NCBI GenBank assembly: GCA_036556965.1
Contig: DATBIO010000019.1
Location: 1-21,131, forward strand
Source of the DNA: DATBIO01 sp036556965
GTDB taxonomy: Bacteria; Acidobacteriota; Vicinamibacteria; Fen-336
Direction: 5' to 3'
DNA length: 21,131 nt
A program made the translations under genes and the position numbers. The notes beneath the pieces were generated by a model. It did no database searches. It worked only from the letters and a program-made list of their open reading frames with translations, and was not told where the DNA came from. Positions 7,545-14,146 of the stretch are shown here, piece by piece; position 1 is the first letter of the stretch; each line of letters begins with the position of its first letter.

Positions 7545-8726
7545 TTGAGCGAGACCGCCCTCCTGGCCGTGGCCCTGGCGGCGGCCGCGGGCGTGGTGGC
7601 CGGCCGCGCCTGGACGCGCGCGCAGAGGCGCGAGAGCCTCGAGCGCGCGGCACGGCGGTCGTCGCCGCACTACGCGCGCGGCCTCCACCACCTGGCCGCG
7701 GGCCAGCTCGACCTCGCCATCAGCGAGCTGGCCAAGGTGGCGCGGCACGAGCCGGACGCGCCCGAGGTCCCCCTCGTCCTGGGCAGCCTGCTGCGCGAGG
7801 CGGGGCAGACCGAGCGCGCCATCCAGGTCCACCAGGAGCTGCTCTCACGGCCCGACCTCACCCGCGAGGAGCGGGTGCAGGCGCGCACCGCCCTGGGCAT
7901 CGACTACCGCAAGGCCGGCTTCCTCGACCGGGCCACGCGCACGTTCGAGGAGGTGCTGGCCGACGAGCCGCGCAGCTTCCAGGCCCTGGCGGAGCTGGAG
8001 CGCCTGTGCGCCGAGCAGCGCCAGTGGCGTCGCGTCTACGAGCTGCGCGCGCGCCTGGGCCGCGCGCGCAAGACCGACGAGAGCCGGGTGCTCGGGCACC
8101 TCCAGGCGACCATCGGCCGGGAGCAGCTCGAGGCGGGCGACCGCGACGGGGCGGAGCGCTCCTTCCGCGCGGCCCTCGGCCTCGACCGGCGCGTGTTCCC
8201 CGCCTACCTCGGCCTGGCCGACCTGGCGGCGCCCGACGACCCGCGCCGGGCGGCGGCCATCGTGGAGGAGGCGGTCCAGCTCTCGCCCGAGCGCGCCTAC
8301 CTGGCCTTCGGCCGCCTGCGCACCTGCTACGCCCGCAGCGGGCAGCCCGAGCGCTTCGAGGAGCTGTGCGAGCGCATGATCCGGCAGGACCCGCGCGACT
8401 GGCGGGCGCGGCTGGCCCTGGCCGGGCACCTGCGCGCGCAGGGGCGCGACGAGGAGGCGGCCGGCCTGGCCCTGCGCGCGCTCGGCCTCAACCCCCACGC
8501 GCATGCCACGCACCTCGAGGTCTGCCGCACGGTGAGGGCGGGCGCGGACATCGCCGCGGGCCTGGACGCCTACCTGGCCACCGCGGAGGGGTCGCTCTTC
8601 TACCGCGATCCCCACATCTGCACGCGCTGCCGCTACCGCGCGGACGACATGCTGTGGCGCTGCCCGCATTGCCACGAGTGGGATACCTTCGTGGAGGAGC
8701 GGGTGGGGGCGGCGCCGACGACCTGA
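7545..8726 (+). CDS. lapB: LapB (YciM)-like TPR protein with C-terminal rubredoxin-like zinc ribbon
   Basis: A 393-residue protein with one N-terminal membrane helix (about residues 5-20), a long run of TPR-type helices, and a C-terminal metal-binding ribbon formed by Cys359, Cys362, Cys373 and Cys376. Length, order of parts and Cys spacing match E. coli LapB (389 residues). LapB is an inner membrane scaffold that, with FtsH, promotes LpxC degradation and links LPS synthesis to assembly. Finding it 16 bases behind kdsC fits that role. The start is TTG at 7545, chosen because it keeps the whole membrane anchor and has a weak AGGGAA upstream; the first alternative GTG would cut into the anchor. 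It is the last gene of the envelope operon before a 223-base gap. Confidence 0.88.
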   Translation: MSETALLAVALAAAAGVVAGRAWTRAQRRESLERAARRSSPHYARGLHHLAAGQLDLAISELAKVARHEPDAPEVPLVLGSLLREAGQTERAIQVHQELLSRPDLTREERVQARTALGIDYRKAGFLDRATRTFEEVLADEPRSFQALAELERLCAEQRQWRRVYELRARLGRARKTDESRVLGHLQATIGREQLEAGDRDGAERSFRAALGLDRRVFPAYLGLADLAAPDDPRRAAAIVEEAVQLSPERAYLAFGRLRTCYARSGQPERFEELCERMIRQDPRDWRARLALAGHLRAQGRDEEAAGLALRALGLNPHAHATHLEVCRTVRAGADIAAGLDAYLATAEGSLFYRDPHICTRCRYRADDMLWRCPHCHEWDTFVEERVGAAPTT

Positions 8727-8764
8727 CGCTTCGGCGGCGGGGGCCACGGGGAGCCGCGGCCGGT

Positions 8765-8782
8765 GGACCGCCTGACCGGTCC
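8765..8782 (+). terminator. Possible weak terminator hairpin after lapB
   Basis: GGACCG at 8765-8770 and CGGTCC at 8777-8782 form a six-base-pair stem with a six-base loop, 39 bases after the lapB stop. No T-run follows, so it would be a poor intrinsic terminator. In DNA this GC-rich, such a stem may also occur by chance. Confidence 0.2.
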
Positions 8783-8839
8783 CCGACGCGCACCCCCGGG
8801 GAGCGGCCCGGGCCGGTGGCGGCAGGCGGTCCGAGGCAC

Positions 8840-8876
8840 TCTGGATCAATCGTCCGATGCGTCTGGATCATCCGAT
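8840..8876 (+). repeat. Imperfect tandem direct repeat upstream of the cytochrome operon
   Basis: TCTGGATCA followed by TCCGAT occurs twice in tandem. The first copy (8840-8858) has four extra bases (ATCG) between the halves; the second (8862-8876) has none. The first-base spacing is 22 bases, about two helical turns, which would suit a dimeric regulator or an activator binding twice. It is more AT-rich than its surroundings and lies about 75-110 bases before the first cytochrome start, where a promoter would be expected. The role is inferred from position only. Confidence 0.4.
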
Positions 8877-8918
8877 CTGTAGAACGCGGCCACGGCCAGG
8901 GTGCCTAATGGCCGCCAT

Positions 8919-8936
8919 CGGCCGCTCTTTCGGCCG
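8919..8936 (+). other. Small hairpin just upstream of the cytochrome ribosome binding site
   Basis: CGGCCG at 8919-8924 and again at 8931-8936 can pair around the loop CTCTTT. The stem ends at the base next to the Shine-Dalgarno GGAGG (8937-8941). It might influence ribosome access or stabilise the 5' end of the operon mRNA. The stem is only six base pairs. Confidence 0.3.
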
Positions 8937-8949
8937 GGAGGGGGTTGGC

Positions 8950-9231
8950 ATGCCGCGTCTGGGGTGGACCATGCGGATCGCCGGGCTGGCCGTGGCGGCG
9001 TGGCTGTCGGGGGCGGGCATGGCCTCCGCGACCATGCCCATCCAGAAGAAGGCGCGCGAGCTGGGCTTTGCCGCCCAGACCTGCCTCGCCTGCCACAACG
9101 AGAAGCTGCCGAAGAAGGGGGCGGTCACCCACAACGAGCGCGGGCAATGGCTCGTCGACCAGAAGGAGAAGCGCAAGGCCAAGGAGGTGGACCCGGCCTG
9201 GCTCAAGGACTACGTCGAGAAGAAGCCGTAG
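8950..9231 (+). CDS. Small periplasmic monohaem c-type cytochrome
   Basis: A 93-residue protein with an N-terminal signal sequence ending near MASA (about residue 27) and one haem-binding motif, Cys45-Leu-Ala-Cys48-His49. The mature part after the haem is short and very charged (DQKEKRKAKEVDP) and contains no Met, so the sixth haem ligand is probably not the usual downstream Met. His61 in VTHNERG is a candidate. The start is ATG at 8950, eight bases after a strong GGAGG; an ATG at 8971 is also possible and would still leave a signal sequence. It is the first gene of a four-gene operon encoding a Rieske/cytochrome b complex, so it may be a subunit or the electron acceptor of that complex. I do not recognise a named family. 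Confidence 0.82.
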   Translation: MPRLGWTMRIAGLAVAAWLSGAGMASATMPIQKKARELGFAAQTCLACHNEKLPKKGAVTHNERGQWLVDQKEKRKAKEVDPAWLKDYVEKKP

Positions 9232-9261
9232 CCGCGGTCCCGGCCGAGGGCGAAGGCGGTC

Positions 9262-9687
9262 ATGAACCGGCGGAGCTGGCTCGACGTCTTCCTGGGCACG
9301 TCGGTGGGGGCCATGCTCGCCTCCGTCTTCTATCCGGTGTTGCGTTACCTCGTGCCGCCGGAGCTCCCCGAGGCCCCGACGACGCGGGCCCTCGCCGCGC
9401 GTGAGGGCGATCTGCGGCCGAACCAGGGCCGCGTCTTCCGGTTCGGCAGCCGCGCCGGGCTGCTGGTGCGTCTCCCCGACGGCAACTACCGGGCTTTCGA
9501 CGGGACCTGCACCCACCTCAACTGCACCGTCCAGTACCGCCCGGACCTGCAGCAGATCTGGTGCGCGTGCCACAACGGGTACTACGACCTGGGCGGCCGG
9601 AACGTGGCCGGGCCGCCTCCCCGGCCCCTGGACGGCTGGGAAGTCCACGTGGTCAACGGCGAAGTCGTGGTCACGCGGAAGGCATGA
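9262..9687 (+). CDS. Rieske [2Fe-2S] iron-sulfur protein of a cytochrome bc-type complex
   Basis: A 141-residue Rieske protein that accepts one electron from quinol at the Qo site. The N-terminus has a twin-arginine start (NRRSWLDVFLG) and one membrane helix (about residues 8-30), giving an uncleaved anchor with the cluster domain outside. Cluster ligands are Cys83 and His85 in CTHLNC and Cys101 and His104 in CACHNG; Cys88 and Cys103 would form the usual disulfide. The second box reads CACHNGYY where bc1 enzymes have CPCHGSxY, so the Ser that hydrogen-bonds the cluster is Gly106 here while the Tyr (Tyr108) is kept. The proline loop PPPRPL follows. It starts with ATG 30 bases after the monohaem cytochrome, and its stop overlaps the cytochrome b start (ATGA at 9684-9687). 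Confidence 0.94.
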   Translation: MNRRSWLDVFLGTSVGAMLASVFYPVLRYLVPPELPEAPTTRALAAREGDLRPNQGRVFRFGSRAGLLVRLPDGNYRAFDGTCTHLNCTVQYRPDLQQIWCACHNGYYDLGGRNVAGPPPRPLDGWEVHVVNGEVVVTRKA

Positions 9688-10784
9688 GCACCGCTCCGGA
9701 CGCGCCCCTCCGCCGGCTGTGGGGCTGGCTGGACGAGCGTGCCGGCCTCTCCGCGCTGGTGGAGATGGCCCGCCACAAGCGCGTGCCCCTGCACCGCCAC
9801 ACCCTCTGGTACTACCTGGGCGGGATGGCGCTGTTCCTCTTCTCCATCCAGGTCGGGACGGGCATCCTGCTCCTCCTCTACTACCGCGGCTCGGCCGGCG
9901 AGGCCTTCGAGAGCGTGCAGTTCATCATGGCCAAGGCGCCGTTCGGCTGGCTGGTGCGCTCGCTGCACTCCTGGTCGGCCAACGTGCTGGTGTTCGTGGT
10001 CTTCGCGCACATGTTCAGCACGTTCTTCCTCAAGGCGTACCGCCGCCCGCGCGAGCTGACCTGGTTCACGGGCATGGCCCTGCTGGGCCTGATGCTGGCC
10101 TTCGGGTTCTCCGGCTATCTGCTGCCCTGGAACACGCTCGCCTTCTTCGCCACCCAGGTCGGCACCGAGGTCGCCGGCTCGGTGCCCGTGGTGGGCCGCT
10201 TCGCCCTGCGGCTCCTCCGCGGGGGCGACCAGGTCACGGGGGGCACCCTGACGCGCTTCTACGGCATCCACGTGGCCGTCCTGCCCGCCCTGACCACCGT
10301 GGTGCTGGGCGTCCACCTCGTGCTCGTGCAGAGGCACGGGATGAGCGTGCCGCCCGGCGTCGAGGACGAGGGCCGCCGCACGGGCCGCGCCCCGAGGACG
10401 CTGCCCTTCCTTCCCAACTTCCTGCTCCGCGACGCCATCGGCTGGTGCGCCGCGCTGGGCGTGCTGGCCGCCCTGGCCGCGCTGTTTCCCTGGGAGCTCG
10501 GGACGAAGGCGGATCCCTTCGCCCCCGCCCCCGCCGGCATCCGGCCCGAGTGGTACTTCGGCTTCATGTTCCAGACCCTGAAGATGCTGCCCGGCCACGT
10601 CCTCGGCATCGAGGGCGAGTTGCTGGGCATCGTCGCCTTCACCCTGGGCGCGCTCGTCTGGCTGGTGGCGCCGCTGGTCGACCGCCGTCCGGGCCACCGC
10701 GCCAGCCGGGCGTTCACCGTGCTGGGCTGGGCGGTGCTGGCCTACATCGCGGCCTTCACCGCCCTCATGTACGTGAAGTCCTGA
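9684..10784 (+). CDS. Cytochrome b (b6-type fused to subunit IV) of the quinol:cytochrome c oxidoreductase
   Basis: A 366-residue membrane protein with about seven helices: four b6-like (to about residue 220), then three like subunit IV. Haem b ligands are His95 and His109 (14 apart) and His196 and His211 (15 apart). The 15-residue step is the cytochrome b6 spacing, not the bc1 one, and surrounding motifs (GEAFESVQFIM, PRELTWFTG, TRFYGIHVAVLP) also look b6-like. The Qo-site PEWY motif is at residues 288-291, in the subunit IV part. Tyr44 in WYYLGG stands where chloroplast b6 has the Cys that binds the extra haem c covalently, so that haem is predicted to be absent or bound differently. The C-terminus is short, lacking the eighth helix of bc1 cytochrome b. 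Translation is coupled to the Rieske gene by ATGA. Confidence 0.95.
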   Translation: MSTAPDAPLRRLWGWLDERAGLSALVEMARHKRVPLHRHTLWYYLGGMALFLFSIQVGTGILLLLYYRGSAGEAFESVQFIMAKAPFGWLVRSLHSWSANVLVFVVFAHMFSTFFLKAYRRPRELTWFTGMALLGLMLAFGFSGYLLPWNTLAFFATQVGTEVAGSVPVVGRFALRLLRGGDQVTGGTLTRFYGIHVAVLPALTTVVLGVHLVLVQRHGMSVPPGVEDEGRRTGRAPRTLPFLPNFLLRDAIGWCAALGVLAALAALFPWELGTKADPFAPAPAGIRPEWYFGFMFQTLKMLPGHVLGIEGELLGIVAFTLGALVWLVAPLVDRRPGHRASRAFTVLGWAVLAYIAAFTALMYVKS

Positions 10785-10785
10785 G

Positions 10786-12039
10786 ATGGGCGCGGCGCTC
10801 CTCGTGCTCCTGCTCGCCGCGGCGCCCACCCAGGAGCCGCCGCGGCCCTCGCCCACGCCCCCGTCGAGCTGCCTGCAGTGCCACCTGGAGCTGGGCGGTC
10901 AGGCGGCGGAGCCGGTGGCGGGCATGCGCGACGACGTCCACGCCGGGAAGGGCCTCTCCTGCCACGACTGCCACGGCGGCAACGCCGCGGCCGGGCACGA
11001 CGGCGACATCGACGCGGCGCACGACGCGGCGAAGGGCTGGCGGGAAGCGCCCACGCGGCTGCAGGTCCCCCAGTTCTGCGCCCGCTGCCACGCGGACGCC
11101 GAATACATGAAGCGGTTCAACCCGCACACGCGCATCGACCAGCTCGGCGAATACCGCACCTCGGTGCACGGCAGGAAGAACGCGGCGGGGGACGCGCGCA
11201 CCGCCGTGTGCATCGACTGTCACGGCGTGCACGGCATCCGGGCGGTAGCGGACGCTCGATCGTCGGTGCACCCGACGCACCTCGCCGACACCTGCGCCCG
11301 CTGCCACGCCGACGCCGGGCTCATGGACCAGTACGGCATGCCGACGGCCCAGTACGCGGACTACAAGACGAGCGTCCACGCGCAGGCCCTCTACGGGAAG
11401 GGCGACCTCGCCGCGCCCACCTGCAACGACTGCCACGGCAGCCACGGGGCGGTCCCCCCCGGCGTGGGCTCGGTGGCCAACGTCTGCGGGAGCTGCCACG
11501 GGCGCGAGGCCTCGCTCTTCCGGGAGACCGAGCAGAAGAAGGGCCTCGAGCTCGACCTGTGCATCCAGTGCATGGTCTGCCACGACAACCATGCCGTGAA
11601 GGCACCCACCCCCGACATGCTGGGGGTGGGCCCCCGCTCCACCTGCATCTCCTGCCACGGGGAGGGCGAGCCCGAGTACGCGGCCGCCTCGCGGATGGGC
11701 GCCGGCCTGGAGCGCCTGCGCGCGGGGCTGGCCGATGCGCGGGGTCGGCTGGAGCGTGCCGAGCAGGCGGGGGTGGAGGTCTCCGAGGACCAGTTCGCCC
11801 TGCAGAAGGCCCAGGACCACGTCGTGGAGGCGCGCGTGCTCGTGCACAGCTTCGACGAGGAGCGCTTCCAGGCCGCCGTGGCCGAGGGCGCGGCGGTGGT
11901 GGAGACCGGGCACACGGCCGGCCGGCGCGCGTTCCGAGAGCTTCGCGAGCGGCGGATCGGCCTCGGCATATCCCTGATCGTGATCGTGGCCGTGATCGCC
12001 GGGCTGGTCCTGAAGGTCCGCCAGATCGAGGCCGACTAG
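10786..12039 (+). CDS. Membrane-anchored nine-haem c-type cytochrome
   Basis: A 417-residue protein with a short N-terminal signal sequence, nine CxxCH motifs between residues 29 and 291, a charged helical region likely to form a coiled coil (about 300-380) and one C-terminal membrane helix (about 388-408, ISLIVIVAVIAGLVL). Motif eight lies inside CIQCMVCH (haem Cys262, Cys265, His266), with extra Cys259 just before it. Extra His residues such as in SVH and GVH are candidates for distal ligands. It starts one base after the cytochrome b stop, in the place where bc1 or b6f operons encode c1 or f. It is therefore probably the electron-accepting subunit, wiring the complex to periplasmic carriers. 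Multihaem cytochromes next to Rieske/cytochrome b genes are known from several anaerobic and metal-reducing lineages. The stop codon shares CTAG with the convergent coaE stop. Confidence 0.9.
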   Translation: MGAALLVLLLAAAPTQEPPRPSPTPPSSCLQCHLELGGQAAEPVAGMRDDVHAGKGLSCHDCHGGNAAAGHDGDIDAAHDAAKGWREAPTRLQVPQFCARCHADAEYMKRFNPHTRIDQLGEYRTSVHGRKNAAGDARTAVCIDCHGVHGIRAVADARSSVHPTHLADTCARCHADAGLMDQYGMPTAQYADYKTSVHAQALYGKGDLAAPTCNDCHGSHGAVPPGVGSVANVCGSCHGREASLFRETEQKKGLELDLCIQCMVCHDNHAVKAPTPDMLGVGPRSTCISCHGEGEPEYAAASRMGAGLERLRAGLADARGRLERAEQAGVEVSEDQFALQKAQDHVVEARVLVHSFDEERFQAAVAEGAAVVETGHTAGRRAFRELRERRIGLGISLIVIVAVIAGLVLKVRQIEAD

Positions 12040-13217
12040 CGGGCGGCCAGCACGCCCTCCACCAGCTCCAGCGCTCGGGGGTCGGGTGGGCCGGCGGACG
12101 CGCGCAGGGCGCCGGCCAGCCAGTCCGGACCGCCCGCCTCCCCCGTGGCCGCCGCGCGCAACCTCTCGGCCGAGGCACGGGCGTCGTCCCCGCCGTGGAC
12201 CCGCGCCGCCTCCGCCCATGCCCTCCAGGGCCAGGCGGCCGCATCCGCAGGCGCGTCCAGCAAGGCGCGGTGCAGGACCAGCGCGGCCAGGCAGGCCGCG
12301 GTGGCCGAGGCGGTGTCGGCGCCCAGGAGCCGCGCCAGGGACAGCGCGGCGGTGCACGCGAAGGGCTCCCCGGCGCCCCGCGCCGAGGACCACAGGGCCA
12401 CCGCGGCCATGAGGGGCTCGGCGCCGACGGTGCGGCCCGGCTGCGCGTACCAGGGCTCGCCGGCCGGCGGCTGGAGGCCGCGGCCGAGGTCGGGCAGGTC
12501 GACGCCGCCGGCGGCGATCGCCTCGAGGAGCCGGCGCAAGCCGAGGCCCCGCACCTCGCCGGCGATGGCGGCGACCAGGCTCGCCGCGCGGGCGCGGGAT
12601 ACGGCCTCCGGCCGCCATCCGGCGGCGAGCGCGCGCAGGTCCCCGGCCAGCGCCTGCGCACGCCGGTCCGTCTCCTCGAGCGCCCCCGAGGTGTCCACCA
12701 CCGCGTGCGCGAAGCGCGCCTTGTCGTCGAGCGGCATCTGCGCGGCGATGCGGGCGCGCGCGGCGGCCTCCTCCAGCCCGTCCCGCGCCCGCAGCCGCGC
12801 GAGCTGCTGCTCCGGTGCGCAGCGCACCACGACCAGGCGGTCGAAGCGGAGGTGGACGCCCGCCTCCACCAGCAGCGCCGCGTCCACCACCGGCGGCCCC
12901 GCGCCCCCGGCCAGGCCTGCGGCCCAGCGCGCCTCTTCCTCGCGCACGCGGGGGTGGACGATCGCGTTCAGGCTCCGCCGCTTCTCCGGATCCGCGAAGA
13001 CGAGAGCGCCCAGGCGGGCGCGGTCCACGCTCCCGTCCGGGGCCAGGACCTCCGCGCCGAAGGCGGCCGCCACCGCGGCGTGGGCGGGCCGCCCCGGGAG
13101 GATGACGTCGTGGGCCACCGCGTCCAGGTCGAGGGTGGGCAGGCCGGCCGCGGCCAGCGCGCGCCGGACCCGCGTCTTGCCGCAGGCGATGCCGCCGGTG
13201 AGCCCGACGCGCAGCAC
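12036..13217 (-). CDS. coaE: Dephospho-CoA kinase with a large uncharacterised C-terminal extension
   Basis: A 393-residue protein. Residues 1 to about 200 are dephospho-CoA kinase, which phosphorylates dephospho-CoA to CoA: P-loop GLTGGIACGKT near the start, then DLDAVAHDVI, LNAIVHPRVREEE and RFDRLVVVRC, all in the family order. The family is usually about 200 residues. The remaining 190 or so residues are Ala-rich and probably all helical, without membrane segments or an obvious motif. One stretch (VGAEPLMAAVALWSSARG, then a run around LGADTASATAACLAALVLH) reminds me faintly of ADP-ribosylglycohydrolase (DraG) helices, but the metal-binding Asp residues are not evident. Codon use looks continuous with no stop between the parts. 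The start is GTG, seven bases after folD. Confidence 0.9.
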   Translation of the reverse strand: MLRVGLTGGIACGKTRVRRALAAAGLPTLDLDAVAHDVILPGRPAHAAVAAAFGAEVLAPDGSVDRARLGALVFADPEKRRSLNAIVHPRVREEEARWAAGLAGGAGPPVVDAALLVEAGVHLRFDRLVVVRCAPEQQLARLRARDGLEEAAARARIAAQMPLDDKARFAHAVVDTSGALEETDRRAQALAGDLRALAAGWRPEAVSRARAASLVAAIAGEVRGLGLRRLLEAIAAGGVDLPDLGRGLQPPAGEPWYAQPGRTVGAEPLMAAVALWSSARGAGEPFACTAALSLARLLGADTASATAACLAALVLHRALLDAPADAAAWPWRAWAEAARVHGGDDARASAERLRAAATGEAGGPDWLAGALRASAGPPDPRALELVEGVLAAR

Positions 13218-13224
13218 GCGTCGC

Positions 13225-14130
13225 TCAGGGCAGGGCGGCGGCCCGGACCGTGTTCTTCATGAGCATGGCGATGGTCAGCGGCCCCACGCCCCCCGGCACC
13301 GGCGTCATGGCCCCCGCCACCTCGCGCACCGAGGGCGCGTGCACGTCTCCCACCAGCGCGTGGCCCTTCCGCTCGAAGTCCGCGAGACGTCCGCCGTCCA
13401 GCAGGTCGGCCGCCTGCGCCGCGTCCTCCACGCGGTTCATGCCCACGTCCACCACCACCGCCCCCGGCTTGACGTGCTCGGCGCGGATGAACCCGGCCCG
13501 GCCCATGGCCGCCACCAGCAGGTCCGCCTCGCGCGCCACCGCGGGCAGGTCGCGCGTGCGCGAGTGGCACACGGTCACCGTGGCGTCGGCGTGGAGGAGG
13601 AGCAGGGCCATGGGCTTGCCCACGATGTCGCTGCGGCCCACCACCACCGCCCGCAGGCCGGAGACCCGGATTTCGTGCCGCCGGAGCAGCTCCATGATGC
13701 CGGCCGGGGTGCAGGCCACGAACCGTGGCCGCTTCTGGACGAGCAGGCCGACGTTCGTCGGGTGGAAGCCGTCCACGTCCTTGGCGGGGTCCACCAGGGA
13801 GAGCACGGCCTCGGTGTCCACCTGCGGGGGGAGCGGGAGCTGCACGAGGATGCCGTGCACCTCGTGGCGCCGGTTGTAGTCGCGCACCACCGCCGCCACC
13901 TCGTCCGTGGCCGCGGACGCGGGCAGCCGCGCGGTCTCGTGGCGCATTCCCAGGTCCTCGCACGCGCGCGTCTTGCTGCGCACGTAGACGGCCGAGGCCG
14001 GGTTGTCCCCCACCAGGAGCACGCCCAGGCCGGGCTGGCGGCCGCGCGCGGTCAGGTCCCGGACCTCGTCGCGCAGCTCTTCGCGGATGGCGGCGGCGGT
14101 GGCGGCACCGTCGAGGAGGCGGGCGGTCAT
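13225..14130 (-). CDS. folD: Methylenetetrahydrofolate dehydrogenase / methenyltetrahydrofolate cyclohydrolase
   Basis: A 301-residue bifunctional cytoplasmic enzyme of one-carbon metabolism: it oxidises 5,10-methylene-THF to methenyl-THF and hydrolyses that to 10-formyl-THF. The catalytic YVRSK motif places Tyr49 and Lys53 as in E. coli (Tyr52, Lys56). ILVQLPLPP and DVDGFHPTN follow, then the Rossmann part with VVVGRSDIVGKP, and the C-terminal signature TPVPGGVGPLT. Length is normal. The start is ATG 16 bases after the thiE stop, and coaE follows within seven bases, so it belongs to the same transcription unit. Confidence 0.97.
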   Translation of the reverse strand: MTARLLDGAATAAAIREELRDEVRDLTARGRQPGLGVLLVGDNPASAVYVRSKTRACEDLGMRHETARLPASAATDEVAAVVRDYNRRHEVHGILVQLPLPPQVDTEAVLSLVDPAKDVDGFHPTNVGLLVQKRPRFVACTPAGIMELLRRHEIRVSGLRAVVVGRSDIVGKPMALLLLHADATVTVCHSRTRDLPAVAREADLLVAAMGRAGFIRAEHVKPGAVVVDVGMNRVEDAAQAADLLDGGRLADFERKGHALVGDVHAPSVREVAGAMTPVPGGVGPLTIAMLMKNTVRAAALP

Positions 14131-14146
14131 GGGCGGCGATGATAGC

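Larger units (their letters stand above)
8727..8949. other. Intergenic gap between the envelope and respiratory operons
   Basis: The longest non-coding stretch in the window (223 bases). In order it holds a short GC hairpin without a T-tract (GGACCG/CGGTCC at 8765-8782), an imperfect direct repeat (8840-8876), a second small hairpin (8919-8936) and a strong Shine-Dalgarno sequence (GGAGG at 8937-8941). I see no convincing -35/-10 pair. An open frame runs back from the cytochrome gene to an ATG at 8857, but that extension looks non-coding. Confidence 0.6.

Noticed and set aside
8857..8949. An earlier ATG for the monohaem cytochrome
   Set aside because: It would put 31 non-hydrophobic residues before the signal peptide, while the ATG at 8950 has a strong GGAGG in front.
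12145..14142. A 665-codon plus-strand open frame across coaE and folD
   Set aside because: Its product is Arg/Ala/His-rich without family motifs, while the minus-strand genes have intact catalytic motifs.
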